Part shown: in pieces, positions 37,623 through 50,025 of the stretch
Layout of the letters: every line of letters starts with the position of its first letter
How positions within the stretch are numbered: position 1 is the first letter of the stretch
Source: Onchocerca volvulus
Taxonomy: Eukaryota; Nematoda; Chromadorea; Rhabditida; Onchocercidae
NCBI GenBank assembly: GCA_000499405.2
Contig: HG738137.1
Coordinates: 1,798,001 to 1,862,000 of the forward strand
DNA: 64,000 nt
Direction of reading: 5' to 3'
Made by a program: the position numbers and the translations under genes
Notes under the pieces: generated by a model
What the model saw: only the letters and a program-made list of their open reading frames with translations
Database searches by the model: none
What the model was told of the DNA's origin: nothing

Positions 37623-38961
37623 ATGAATGAAGTGGAAAAAAATCTGAATGATTTAGCACTTCATAAGTTCCAATTAGCTTCAGAATTTCTAACGTTGAAT
37701 AAAGAAACGGAGAATATTCTCGACAGCTATCGCCTCAATTTATCTAAAACAAGGTAAAGTTCTCGTTTTAAATTACTAATATTGATTATGAAATGTAGTC
37801 ATTTATGAAAAATTTATTGATAAAAAAAACTTTTAATATTTTTTATTTCTCTAAAATCAATTACGGATATCAGTTTTTAATTGCTGTTCAGATTTTCGTC
37901 CAATTTTTGCGTGATAGGTAAGCCAAATGAAATCTTAATATCAGTTTTACGTCATACGCTAAGTAAATTAGACTTGGCATTAATTTTGATTATCATAAAA
38001 TATTTAAGACTTCGAGTTATACACATGGGGATAATATTGAAAATTTGTTATCAGTACACAGGATATGGGTTGCTCACACATTAGACTTTTCAAAATCACT
38101 CGGTATTTAACCATGCATGTAATTTCTTTTAAGTTGTGTAATTTTTAGATCAGTTATAGGATTATCAGCAACAAGTGCGGCATTTATCGACAACCGGGAT
38201 TTGGAACCAGTCGTTCGGTTTATTTTTTAAATAATTATCATTTCAGTAACTATTTGAAATTCACCATTTGTTAGTTTCAGTAAATGAAATCTTATGAATT
38301 TATACATAAAAATTATAAAATTTCCTAAACTTTAAGTACTTTGAGTCTTGGTATGAAAATTTGAATCGTATAACCTTTTGTGATTTTCACAAATTTTGGT
38401 GACTATATTAAAAGAAAAACAAAAAAAAAAAACAAAAAAAAAGACAAATATGTTACAGACATTATATATCTTAACAGCGCATGAATGAAATAAAATAATT
38501 CGATGTTAGTTTCGTGGCCCTCATTCAAGAGGTCGACATCTAGTTCTACACGTAATCCATAGATGCGTCAATACCAATTGACATTAGCTGACCTTTTTAA
38601 TAATTTGCAAGTAGTTAATTAATTTATCGATTGTATGGCAAGAATTAAATCATATAATTGGATTCCATCTTCTATAGATTTTTATTTTTAATTATCAGTT
38701 TGATTTATTTGCAGGATTAGAATAAATTCAGATGGGATGTTCTCTTTGGTACCAAGTGATGTGGCTGATCCTAATAAAATCAATAGAGCTTGTCAGTTTC
38801 GTCCGTTTGGTATTCTGGAGCCATTGTGCGCAAAAGCTGCTCGACATGACATCATAAAAGCACTTCCATTGATTTGTGAAATAGCCAGCATAAAATATAA
38901 GTTGAAAGAATTGAATAAGGAATATTGCAAATTGAAAAAATCTTCAGCTTTAGTCACTTAA
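37623..38961 (+). CDS. ccdc115: CCDC115/Vma22-like V-ATPase assembly factor
   Basis: Three exons, 37623-37753, 38149-38217 and 38715-38961, join in phase to give 148 residues, near the usual size of this small family. The N-terminal helix contains ENILDSYRLNLSKTRSVIGL, corresponding to the family's 'L..GW..L.KARYAMG' block. The C-terminus reads RPFGILEPLCAKAARHDIIK and ICEIASIKYKLKELNKEY, matching the conserved 'WFGILVP..LR.AQ..F...L..A..IA.L...I..L' block of CCDC115. In other organisms the protein acts at the ER/ERGIC in assembly of the V-ATPase membrane sector. The match is by remembered pattern; sequence conservation in the family is low, hence moderate confidence. Confidence 0.8.
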
Positions 38962-39862
38962 TCCATATTCTAATCACGTTAATCATCAAAAATTATTAAT
39001 GCAATTTATTTGTTGTTTAGTATTATTTGATCTCATGGCTATCGCATTTGGAACATTTCTCTGGATATATTTCATTACGAAATATATTGCCTATTTCAAA
39101 ATCATAATAGGCTATTCAAAACTAGATTTTTTAAAGGCAAAACATAGTTTAGATGTTAGTTTTTTAATATTTTAACATATTTTCATTCAGTTATAATAGC
39201 GATGTTTCATGATAGTTTCTCGTTGTTTTTTTTTTTTCCGATTTGGTATTAATTGTTTGAAATTCATTTTTGAAAATATTCAACTTAATGAATTGAATGA
39301 TTAAAAAGCTGCCAATAAAATTACTATACTATGAAGTATACATAAGTCCTTTAAATGAGCAATTTATAAACAACAAAAAGGCGATAATTTATCAGTTTTA
39401 TGTCATGGCACATATAGTTTATATTCGTTAATGACTGATTCACTGAAGTATTATTATTTTTAGCCGTAAAAGTTCTATTACTGTGATTGATTTATATTTT
39501 ATGATCTAATATTATTAGTATTATTACGAATAAAAGATTTAATCAATGTAAAAGGATAAATCATCCGATATAAACTTAAAAATTTCCCTGATTCCCTCTA
39601 TTTTAGAATCCTGGAACATTATAAAATAATCGAAGAAATCGCGGAGAATTTTTTTAACTATTTGATTGAATATGTTGGGTTAATGTATACCTTTCAAATT
39701 TGCTTCTCGCTGGGAATTGATCTTCATGTTTATTTCATCTTATTTGTAGCACTAATTTGCTCTAATGATTGAAAATAATTAGATTAAATTAGATTTTAAT
39801 TAAATTAGATAAATTAAATTTTTCTTAAACTGTTGCAAACTTTAAGTCTTTAAAAACAGTTT
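38962..39862. other. Intergenic region before the eL22 palindrome
   Basis: AT-rich, with a short AATTAGATT-type repeat near 39778-39820. No gene seen. The palindrome arm begins at 39863. Confidence 0.5.
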
Positions 39863-40310
39863 TTGAATGTCGCTTCAATCAGTTGACATTTCACAATTAA
39901 TAAATCAATTAATTTATCATTTTAAAGACATCTTTATAAGAAGTTGTGCAACTGTAATTACAAGCTGTGACATACATTTCCACTTGGTTTTTGATAATTT
40001 AACTGAATTATTAGTTGTGAATATGCAGTGGCTATAGATATACACACGTCCTTTAATGAAACTCTTGAACTTTTTCAAACTTTAATTCCATCACTATTAA
40101 TGTCACGAATAAAACCCGTTGTGAAGTAGACAAACAGAATTTTGTCCTTGAGACACGAATTTTTCATAAAGAGCTGCGGCTTGCACGATGGAATTTTTGG
40201 GTCTACGTCTATGTGGATTTGTTTCGGGCTTGGTGACTCGTTTGATTTCCTTTTTTGTAGCGTTGTTGTGTTATTAATTTAATAGCTAAGAGTGGGACGG
40301 AATTACAGTA

Positions 40311-41315
40311 ATGGTGGCTGCACCAAAGGTTAAGAAACATGCTGTACCGAAGCGGAGCAAAAAGTTGGAGAGTGGAAAGACAACGAAGAAGAAGAAGAAG
40401 CAAACAATAAAATATAATCTCGAATGTAAAAATCCTGTCGAAGATGGTATCATGAATGTAAACGATTTTGTGAGTTTTTTGAATTTTCAAAACTTGTTAG
40501 AAATTGGATTTGTAGAAGGGATGTCCTGCCGGGGTTTGCCTCATCTTTTCTGATGTTACAGTTCAAATAAAAGTTCTGTAGCTTTTGGGGGATGGAGGGA
40601 AATTGAAATAACCGTCTTGCACATCTCATTTCAGCCCTCAAATGCTTCGATGAGTCTACGGGACGGTCACAGATTTTTTTTTATTTAATTCTGCGAGATC
40701 TTTGTCAATCTCACATGGAATAATTTTATCCCAAATTTTGATTTACAGTATCATAATTCATGCGACAGTCATTTTCTGCGAATATTTTAATAATACAGAG
40801 CCATACAGAGTTATCATTTCTGTATGTTAATGACATCAGGCATAGGGTTAAATGTGCAATGGGATGCTTGATAGCCTTCTTTGCATGTTGCAATCCCTTA
40901 GTGAGACCTGATGTCTGAATTACAGGGGACATTCCTGAATGAACGCATCAAGGTAAATGGAAAAGTTGGTAATATGGCAGCGAATGGCGTGAAACTGGAA
41001 ATTGCCAAAACAAAGATTATTCTTACGTCAGAGGTAAATTTATAAATTTAAATGAAACGTAGCTATAAGATTAATAGATGTTATTTTTATGATCCATAAA
41101 TCTTACTGGTTGGCTTCAAATGTTAAAGTTATGCGAATATTCTTTTTCAGGTACCATTTTCAAAAAGATACCTGAAATACCTAACCAAGAAGTATTTGAA
41201 ACGCAATTCACTGCGTGACTGGTTGAGAGTGGTAGCTTCTTCAAAGGATACGTATGAATTAAGATATTTCCAGATTAATCAGGATGATGAAGATGCTAGT
41301 GATAATGAGTCGTGA
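40311..41315 (+). CDS. rpl-22: 60S ribosomal protein eL22, left copy
   Basis: Cytosolic large-subunit ribosomal protein. Exons 40311-40469, 40926-41033 and 41151-41315, all joined in phase 0, give 143 residues, slightly longer than the usual 120-130 because of a basic N-terminal extension ([20 protein letters not shown]). Family blocks: [68 protein letters not shown] and the acidic tail [12 protein letters not shown]. The start follows an AT-rich leader; the promoter side is identical in the right copy. Intact, with no stop or frameshift. Confidence 0.96.
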
Positions 41316-41403
41316 TTCACCTTTTTTCCTTGCTGTTGATTTGATTAATTTCAAGATGATAAACTGTAGCTCATATTAATTGTGTGATATTGCATGCGAA
41401 TAT

Positions 41404-43068
41404 GTGGATTATTAGTGAGAATCGTTATTTACGATTAAGATTCATTTATAAAAACGATTAAGGTTCATTTATAGAAATGAAGCTTAAGATTCATTTGTAA
41501 AAACGAAATTTTCCCATACATTCTTCAATTCTAAGTACAAGAATAAAAGAAATAACCACATGGCTGTATCTAATTTTATCTCGCATGAAAGCAGGACTAT
41601 CCAGTGTAGTGATTTTTGTTCTCTAGATAAATGGACTTAAAAATTTGGGAATAAGAACAGAACTTAAAGAAAAACGGATTATCTCATCAAGCTAATATGT
41701 CAATATTGTGCATTATATTTGTTACGCTAAACGAGTGGATGTATATGAAGTTTGGCTCTCAGTTTTAAATCTGCATAAAATGATGGATTTTAACCATTCC
41801 TTATTCTATCGGAATCAATTCTTCGCAACATATTTTATCTCAGTCTTCCATGTTTGAAATAAAAAAAAAAAAAAAAAAATATTATTTGCTGAATATAAAT
41901 ACAAATTGCATGCAACAATAATATCACTGGCATACTTTTTACACAGTATATACGTAATGATGATGTTGAGCAAGTCTTCAACACAGATAGAATTACCTAG
42001 AAGTTTCGAAAACTTCGGAATGTCACCTGTCAAGACATTTAAATAATTGTGTCTTTAAGTTTTTCTCCTGCAGTCGTATCAGTAATCTTTGAGCTAGTTA
42101 CGCATTCAGTTTAATTATAATTCCTTTCCGACAATTATATGAATTTTTGTGATCGTTCCAAAATACCCGAAACTACTCTCACTTCCAAATACTATATACG
42201 ACAATTCAGTCCTATTCGTATTGTCCAACTTATCCAACATGACGACAATTTCTCTTCTTCTCCTACCAGGACCGCTCTCCCTTTTTTCTTCAATTTTTAC
42301 TAAATTATTTTATTCAAGTATAAAATAAATTGTATTATAATGCAGTTGCACCGATAAATTGCTTTATAACAAGGCCTTTTCCACACAACAAAAGACATCA
42401 ACATAGATGATCAATAAGATTAATTTCTGTTACCCAAACTTTATTTTGTCTTCCGGTATAATTAAGTGATTTTTCTCACTCGACAACTGAAAAAAAATTT
42501 ATTAAATATGTCTTCAAATTACACGCCTTTCACTAAATCAAAATAAAATTTCTTTGGCACATCAAAATAACATTTTATAACATAAAGCTCACATATGAGG
42601 AACAAAAGGAAAAAAATTGCATAAATTGTTAATATTTGATGATGATGATAACATTTATTTAAGACGACAATATCCGCAAAATATTTCGAGAATTTTTTGC
42701 AGCGAAATTCAGATAGCATTTAACACACTGCTAATCAAATTATGATAATGGTACACTGATATATTCGACTATTAATCTCTTACCACGCCTCAATTTTCTC
42801 TGGATTTTGTAAATCAACGAGATTTCCTGATGTCAGATGTTCTTGATTCTACTGTACTTCGTCCAATCTTATATAACTAGACTTGCAGTGCGAAATCACT
42901 ACAGACAACAAATAGCTTTGCACTTACAGCGACGTAAAAATAAATATAACAGGCGGGCATCATCTCTCGAATTATTCTTGTATCAGAATAAAAAAATGAG
43001 TGAAGAAATTTTGTTTGTATGCAGCAATTCCTACGCATTGTAAAGAACGATTCCTATTTATAACCCAA
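41404..43068. other. Spacer of the eL22 palindrome
   Basis: 1.67 kb lying between the 3' ends of the two eL22 genes. AT-rich; a poly-A run sits at about 41859-41879. I see no exon chain, terminal repeats or transposase. Short open frames on either strand are not convincing. Confidence 0.5.
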
Positions 43069-43156
43069 ATATTCGCATGCAATATCACACAATTAATATG
43101 AGCTACAGTTTATCATCTTGAAATTAATCAAATCAACAGCAAGGAAAAAAGGTGAA

Positions 43157-44161
43157 TCACGACTCATTATCACTAGCATCTTCATCATCCTGATTAATCT
43201 GGAAATATCTTAATTCATACGTATCCTTTGAAGAAGCTACCACTCTCAACCAGTCACGCAGTGAATTGCGTTTCAAATACTTCTTGGTTAGGTATTTCAG
43301 GTATCTTTTTGAAAATGGTACCTGAAAAAGAATATTCGCATAACTTTAACATTTGAAGCCAACCAGTAAGATTTATGGATCATAAAAATAACATCTATTA
43401 ATCTTATAGCTACGTTTCATTTAAATTTATAAATTTACCTCTGACGTAAGAATAATCTTTGTTTTGGCAATTTCCAGTTTCACGCCATTCGCTGCCATAT
43501 TACCAACTTTTCCATTTACCTTGATGCGTTCATTCAGAAATGTCCCCTGTAATTCAGACATCAGGTCTCACTAAGGGATTGCAACATGCAAAGAAGGCTA
43601 TCAAGCATCCCATTGCACATTTAACCCTATGCCTGATGTCATTAACATACAGAAATGATAACTCTGTATGGCTCTGTATTATTAAAATATTCGCAGAAAA
43701 TGACTATCGCATGAATTATGATACTGTAAATCAAAATTTGGGATAAAATTATTCCATGTGAGATTGACAAAGATCTCGCAGAATTAAATAAAAAAAAATC
43801 TGTGACCGTCCCGTAAACTCATCGAAGCATTTGAGGGCTGAAATGAGATGTGCAAGACGGTTATTTCAATTTCCCTCCATCCCCCAAAAGCTACAGAACT
43901 TTTATTTGAACTGTAACATCAGAAAAGATGAGGCAAACCCCGGCAGGACATCCCTTCTACAAATCCAATTTCTAACAAGTTTTGAAAATTCAAAAAACTC
44001 ACAAAATCGTTTACATTCATGATACCATCTTCGACAGGATTTTTACATTCGAGATTATATTTTATTGTTTGCTTCTTCTTCTTCTTCGTTGTCTTTCCAC
44101 TCTCCAACTTTTTGCTCCGCTTCGGTACAGCATGTTTCTTAACCTTTGGTGCAGCCACCAT
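43157..44161 (-). CDS. rpl-22: 60S ribosomal protein eL22, right copy
   Basis: Mirror image of the left copy: exons 44161-44003, 43546-43439 and 43321-43157. The predicted 143-residue protein is identical to the left copy; the differences detected between arms fall in intron 1 and the 5' flank. Both copies are therefore potentially functional. The two genes converge on the spacer. The duplication may be real and recent (or kept alike by gene conversion), or an artefact of assembling allelic or fold-back sequence. Confidence 0.94.
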
Positions 44162-44609
44162 TACTGTAATTCCGTCCCACTCTTAGCTATTAAATTAATA
44201 ACACAACAACGCTACAAAAAAGGAAATCAAACGAGTCACCAAGACCGAAACAAATCCACATAGACGTAGACCCAAAAATTCCATCGTGCAAGCCGCAGCT
44301 CTTTATGAAAAATTCGTGTCTCAAGGACAAAATTCTGTTTGTCTACTTCACAACGGGTTTTATTCGTGACATTAATAGTGATGGAATTAAAGTTTGAAAA
44401 AGTTCAAGAGTTTCATTAAAGGACGTGTGTATATCTATAGCCACTGCATATTCACAACTAATAATTCAGTTAAGTTATCAAAAACCAAGTGGAAATGTAT
44501 GTCACAGCTTGTAATTACAGTTGCACAACTTCTTATAAAGATGTCTTTAAAATGATAAATTAATTGATTTATTAATTGTGAAATGTCAACTGATTGAAGC
44601 GACATTCAA

Positions 44610-45813
44610 GAATTATTTTAAAAGACAAAATAAAAAAAAGATATAGAGATTTGGAGAAATTTCTAATAATCATTCGAAATGTTCGTTAGGAGTAGCCTAG
44701 TATTATGGCGATTTTCAGAAAATTTAGTAGGTCCACAATTTGTCATCAATTTTCATTGCTAATCTACAGTTCATTATTTTGTTTCAAATTCGGTTATACT
44801 CATATGTCACAAATACTTTGAAATAATCATAAATCCACTTATCATGAACATTTCTGTTCACAGCACTTATGAGTTCATTACTTCTCTACTTACAGAATAT
44901 TTTAGTTTCATCCTGCAAACACTACTGCAAGCAGCAAAAAATTCTCATACTTTTCCAAAAGAATCTTTAACTTGTTTAAGTAAATTCGCTAATTTTGCAA
45001 AAATTACTCTTGAAAAAAAAAATGAAAAAAATCAAAGACATCAATCCAAGACTTATGTAATATGCAAATGTTAAAGACGAATGATTGGAAATTATCGCTG
45101 ATTACATTAGCTACATCTAACGAAGAGATTTCGAGAAACATAGAGTACATGTTTGTCGGAGAATCGAAATATTTTTTAGAATATCGATATGACGAATTAA
45201 TCAAAAATTTTTTTATTATATAAATTTCTTTATACATGTGACCTTAAGCTATAATTAATATATTGTAAATTGTACTAAGATTCACATGTAATAAGCAATT
45301 TCATTATGAAAAGGGTTATTATCTGAAGAGATGCATCCATTCATTCATTCATTCAATCCTTTGCTCTGATCTGTATTTGATCTGCATTTTCCAAACTTTA
45401 TCAAACTCGCAATATCCATGATGCGCAGATAATTTCTCTACTATCGAAAAGAAGTCTAAATTGTCGATTGTATTATCGATATTCATCAATTCATTGTATA
45501 CCATAGTTGCAGCAAATAAAATTCGTCACATCAAGGATTTCATTAAACAACAAAATCATCTGTACTAAATTCCAATCCCCAACAAACAACTTTTCATAAA
45601 TTACATTCATGACAATGACAATAATGTTAGTTCAACTTTTTCTTGTTATATATTACAAGTTTTCAATCGAAAATCTCTTAGTAAAGTCAGTATAGAAATC
45701 TTATAAGGTGTCTTTACAAGGCAAGCGATTGTTTCAGCGGAATGCACATTTTTTATAATGAAACAGACCGATTAGTATTTGAAAATGCAATTTTTATATA
45801 AAATTTTTCACGA
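44610..45813. other. Intergenic region downstream of cox-19
   Basis: AT-rich; a short ATTC repeat lies at about 45339-45353. No exons recognised on either strand. Confidence 0.5.
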
Positions 45814-46322
45814 TTACGTCTCGTTCTTATCCGAAAAACCGAGGTATTTCCAGTCTTCTTGTTGCATTAATCCATTGTCCATCCGACATTTGAAATAAAT
45901 TTTTGCAAAGTCTCGACATTCATCAATTTTTTGCTGAAAAAAAAAAGTGTCGCCTATAGAAGTTCGGAATTTTCTTGCCCTTTCTTTTTTTCCAGAAAAT
46001 TCTTTTTTTTTTGGAATTTTCTTTTTCACTCAGACTGCAGTTATATACTCTGTCGTTTATTGGAAAATTGCCTTTCCATTAGCGGCAATAAACGTCGAAA
46101 TGACGAGTTTGAATCTCTTTGATAGACCCTCCAAGATTAGAATCGGGAAAGATAAAAGTAAAAAAACAATCAGAAAAATGACATTCAGCCACTACCTACC
46201 TTATGTTCATTCAAGCAAAGCATATACTTCAGCATTTCATATCTACATTGTCCTTCATGATCCAGAGGGAAGGATCCTTTTACAGGTGGTGTTGGAGTGG
46301 GTACTTTCATGGGAAGGCTCAT
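45814..46322 (-). CDS. cox-19: COX19-like cytochrome c oxidase assembly protein
   Basis: Two exons, 46322-46200 and 45933-45814, give 80 residues, the normal size. The N-terminus carries [14 protein letters not shown], close to the COX19 '[12 protein letters not shown]' block. Two CX9C motifs form the CHCH hairpin: [11 protein letters not shown] in exon 1 and [11 protein letters not shown] in exon 2, followed by [17 protein letters not shown] as in the family 'CRM...LM..E....LGF'. The protein works in the mitochondrial intermembrane space in copper/redox handling for complex IV. Compared with vertebrates the loop between the two CX9C helices is short, because exon 1 ends at EHK and exon 2 starts QKIDEC. 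Confidence 0.9.
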
Positions 46323-46882
46323 CTTGAAAATATGATAACTACCACTTCAAGAACTATCAAGAATGCTGAAAAATTCATTATCCTTTATCGAAATTAATTT
46401 CGCAAGAAAGTTCAACGAGATCTGGTCCCGTCGTTTATCATTGATATTACTTATTATATATTAACATTAACAAAAATACTGTCGAAAGATTCATTTTCTC
46501 CTTCCGTTATTAACAAAAAGCAATAAAAGCGGAGATGATTCATGCAAATTCTTTAAAAAAGTATTTTAAAGACGTGAAAAAGTTCCAGACTTTTCATAAA
46601 TAATTCCACAATAGAAAAAGCAGCATTTTATATGATAAAACAAAACAGGATTCACAATACTGACTTTGAGCTACATAACCAAAATATCTCAAAAGAAATA
46701 AAAGTTAACGGAAATAGTTTCTAAATGGAACTCTATTCATGAAAAGCAGAAGCTATTCAATAGTTGTTTTTCACTTTTTGTTCAATGAAAACTTCACTAT
46801 TTGGAAATAATGAGAATTGAATATAGTAGACATTTATTAAATACAATAATATACAAAGTTCTACATACTGCTAATGAAATAA
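46323..46882. other. Short intergenic region
   Basis: Between cox-19 and the next minus-strand gene; AT-rich, with no coding signal. The spacing is compatible with co-transcription of the minus-strand cluster. Confidence 0.4.
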
Positions 46883-46893
46883 AGCAATTCAAA

Positions 46894-47559
46894 TCAATTG
46901 TTGGATTTACGCTTCATCATAGATTCTTTCATCATTCTTTCAAAGCGATCCAAACTTTGAATTGGTATTGCTTTTGGAGGCTGTTTTTTCTTCCAATTTA
47001 TATACGCTACATAAACTGACATACCAGCTGAAATATGTTTGATAGAAATAAGCAGACTACGATAATTTAGCGATGACATGAACTAGTTTTTTGTCCCTTA
47101 AAAGTCATGATATTAAGATATATGTTAAGATTTAATCATTTAAAAGCTTTCGTACAATAAACTGATCTTTCAGCATTACCTGAGGAAACCAGAGTTCTAA
47201 ATCTATATTTTTGAGTTTCTGTAAAATTCTCATAACACGTGAGAAAATTCTAATTTACTCAACAAATTTTAATAAATGGAGAGGAATTTACTTTATTCTC
47301 CATTTCATCATTTATCCCTGCTTTTCTTTTCTCAAAAAAATGGCTGATATTATTAGCTTGTCTTATCAGTTGAAAATAAACTAAGAAATTCGATTCAAAA
47401 ACTGAATTAAACAAAGTAAAATACAGAGAAAAGGCCCGAGAGAATTTGGACCCTTGAATGAACGATGGTTTATAAGAATACATAGATTAATGACTAGTAC
47501 TTACATACAAGAGCAACTGGGAGTATAGAAGCTTTAATCTGAGAATATTTGATTATCAT
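46894..47559 (-). CDS. Small unrecognised protein, exon structure incomplete
   Basis: The terminal exon, about 47026-46894, follows ATATTTCAG and reads AGMSVYVAYINWKKKQPPKA then SLDRFERMMKESMMKRKSNN before the stop. An upstream exon ending at CCTCAG|GTAATG (about 47180) joins in phase to give QKYRFRTLVSSAGMSVYVAY. Further 5', a likely first exon at 47559 begins MIIKYSQIKASILPVALV with a GTAAGT donor, but joining it directly gives a stop, so a linking exon (perhaps within 47259-47410) is missing from my model. One short hydrophobic segment and a basic tail suggest a small mitochondrial membrane protein; this is inference only. Confidence 0.45.
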
Positions 47560-47585
47560 AATGGAAATTGATCTAGAAGAAGTCA

Positions 47586-47995
47586 CTATTTATCGTCTTC
47601 TTCCGGAAACCATCTGTGATAATCTTTCCTTTTCAAACGTGTGCCTCGAAGTTGTCCACCAATTATATCTTCAGTCTAGAAATTGAATTTTAAAATATTG
47701 CAAGGAAAAAAATTAAAATTTTATATGAACATTTTATCTTTAATAATATCTTTCTTAAGGAAACGAAGTCAAAAATAAGAAAGATAATAATATCAGGGAA
47801 CAAAAAAATAAGTAAATAAATGAATAAAAAGACACAAACCCGGTAAAAATAATCAGCAATTCGAGGTACATTGGAGAAAGTACTCTTCCGAAAATCTTCT
47901 GAACGTCGCCAAACAACAAATGATGCAATACCGGAAACGAGTACGACACCCACAGTGAGATCCAGAAACCAAAGCCACTTCGGTGACTTTAACAT
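47586..47995 (-). CDS. Small single-pass membrane protein, unrecognised
   Basis: Two exons, 47995-47840 and 47675-47586, join in phase 0 to give 81 residues. The N-terminus MLKSPKWLWFLDLTVGVVLV continues SGIASFVVWRRSEDFRK: one hydrophobic span followed by a basic stretch. The C-terminal half is polar and ends YHRWFPEEDDK. Its size and layout resemble small inner-mitochondrial-membrane assembly factors, but I do not recognise the family. It lies only about 30 bp from the presumed start of the next minus-strand gene and is divergent from the mL64 gene at 48442. Confidence 0.6.
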
Positions 47996-48441
47996 GAATT
48001 ATAAGAAACTCTTAAAATGACACATATATATGCAATTTTTTAATGAATATTATTTCGACAAAAAAAAAGCATTTGAAATAATTCTAATTGAGAGTTATGA
48101 TTTGATGACTTCAAATGAATGTCATCGAGACGACTTAAGAATCACATTCTCGGCTAGACTGTTAAGACTGGGATTATAGGTTAAAGGTTAGACGGTAATT
48201 GCAACAGACATGTAAATATACACCCAGCAAAGTTTCCTAGCACATCGATATCCATCTCTTTGATAAACAACTGACGCTAAATTTTAAAACATAATTACGT
48301 TCGTAGTATGGATCGAGTAGCCAACAGTGAGAACCTGTCAGCTGATTGTAAGGCCAGGTGGTCGTTATTTCGGTCCGGGAAATTGCGGGGACATGTTTTC
48401 AGGCTATATTTCTTATCCTACCTTCAGAGATATATGATGTG
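47996..48441. promoter_or_regulatory. Divergent intergenic region, probable shared promoter
   Basis: 446 bp separates the start of the minus-strand 81-residue gene from the plus-strand mL64 start. A pyrimidine-rich acceptor, TTATCCTACCTTCAG (ending 48427), sits 14 bp upstream of the mL64 ATG and would suit spliced-leader addition. No core promoter motif can be pinned down. Confidence 0.4.
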
Positions 48442-50025
48442 ATGATAATGATGCAATGTGGACGATTATCAGTAATTATCAGTGGTTCGCGATTACCAGT
48501 GATTCGATATGCTTCCTCTCTGGATGCAGCAACAACAGCACCAGGAACTTCAGATGCTACTATTGATAGCTTTTTAAATTCGCTAGAAGAACAATGTGGC
48601 AGCAAGAAGACTAAAGTTGTATCAAGGTGATCTTGAATTTGACCCTTGACATTTTCTGCTTTTATTTCATTCCTTGCTTATGCATGTTAATCAGCATTTC
48701 AGTTAATTTGATGATAGCATTCTGATTACAGATTAACCGAAAGACATCGCTTGATTGCAGAAGGTCGTTTACCACCTATAACTTATGAGTGGGAGAAAAA
48801 GTTATGGGCAAAACGTGAACGTTTCGGTATGTATGGTTTAGCTAGTGGTGTTAAGCCTGAGGAACTATGGCCTAGTATCGAAGTGAGGATTGTATTTTAT
48901 TTGTGATGATTGATTCATCTCATTTTTAATTCTGATGCTTTTTCTGTTTTCTTTTTTTTTTCTCTTTAATTTGAAAATGTCATTTTGAAACTTTATTGAG
49001 GAATATTATATATTTAACTATAAATTCATCATCGGTGCAATGATTTGAGTTGGACTTGCTTAGTTACCATATTTTGAAGCGAAATTTAATTTAGTGTTTT
49101 ACAAACTCATCATTTTTCCAAATTTTTCTGTTATATTTCAGTCAATTCAGTGTTTCAGAAAAAAAAAACAGTTTGTGATTGCAGTGTTAAACTGATTATG
49201 CAAATAAAACATTTTATTAATGATAGTTATTTTCAGGAAATTCAGGAGGAAGAAGCAATCGGATGGTATATGAAGTATAATGATGTCTTAAAAACTGTGG
49301 AAAATGCTAAGAAGTCAAAACATGCCGCTACTTTAACAAGGTAATCATGCATGAAATTTTGATGAAGAAGGAGGCTTTTAATTTCAAAGGAGGTTGTTTA
49401 CTATATAGGCATTTTTAATGTGTAAGCATATCGGCGTGTATTTGTAATTAGTAATTTTTTGTTTGCGCATCTTTGAGTCATTAAATTCGTTTATTGAGGT
49501 AACGATAAATGAATCATGTTTAAATATCGCTTATTCAGACTTGAAGAAGTAGCCGCACTTGAAGATAAATATCCGGAAAAATTGAAAGAATTTTTGGAGA
49601 GTCGAAAAGAAGTGGTACCAGTTAAGTCGAAGCAACAATTAGAAGCGGAGCAGCGAGCTAAAGATATGCTTGAATATTATGGCTATGAAATCTTGCCTAA
49701 TGATCCACGATTCCCAATTTTGTTTGAAAGAATGACTGAAGCGAAGAAGAAAGTTAGTTGTTATCATCCATTAATAAAATATCGACTTTCATCATTTTTT
49801 AACGAAATATGGGTCTTCCAAGTTGCGCAATATCAGTCTTGCTTTTTAAAGATTTTGGTGTTTTCTCTGGTTTTCTACTTCATTTTTTTAGTTAAACTAC
49901 AGACTAAATGTAAGGAAAAAATTCAGGCAGTCAAATTAGCGGAGAAAGAAGAGTTGTCGTTGAAGAAGCATGCATCCCGAAAAAAGGAAAAAGAGAAGAA
50001 GCAAGAGAAAAAAGAAGATTCATGA
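48442..50025 (+). CDS. gadd45gip1: Mitoribosomal protein mL64 (GADD45GIP1/CRIF1 homologue)
   Basis: Five exons: 48442-48626, 48732-48882, 49237-49340, 49539-49752, 49903-50025; 258 residues. The N-terminus MIMMQCGRLSVIISGSRLPV is arginine-containing and amphipathic, as for mitochondrial import. Family features: GRLPPITYEWEKKLWAKRER, then ELWPSIEEIQEEEAIGWYMK (compare the vertebrate 'WPTPEQLRELEAEEREWYP'), a long charged helix, ELPGY-like YYGYEILPNDPRFPILF and a Lys/Glu-rich C-terminus. In vertebrates this protein belongs to the mitochondrial large subunit. The last intron uses the acceptor AAACTACAG; the earlier TTTTAG would be out of phase. ATG ATG TGA lies just upstream of the chosen start. 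An AATAAA (about 50058) follows the stop. Confidence 0.9.

Larger units (their letters stand above)
39863..44609. repeat. 4.7-kb palindrome: two 1.54-kb inverted arms and a 1.67-kb spacer
   Basis: Left arm 39863-41403 and right arm 43069-44609 are reverse complements with no indels: paired positions always sum to 84472. I found four differences, at left positions 39998, 40228, 40656 and 40766, all outside coding sequence, so identity is about 99.7%. Each arm holds the complete eL22 gene with both introns and about 450 bp of 5' flank. Outside the arms and in the spacer (41404-43068) the sequences are unrelated. Confidence 0.93.

Noticed and set aside
40209..40490. Antisense open frames over eL22 exon 1, mirrored at 43982-44263
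   Set aside because: They are the reverse complement of the eL22 start region and appear in both arms only because of the palindrome.
40726..40932. Open frame on the minus strand in eL22 intron 1, mirrored at 43540-43746
   Set aside because: Conserved only as part of the near-identical arms; lies in an intron and lacks recognisable domain features.
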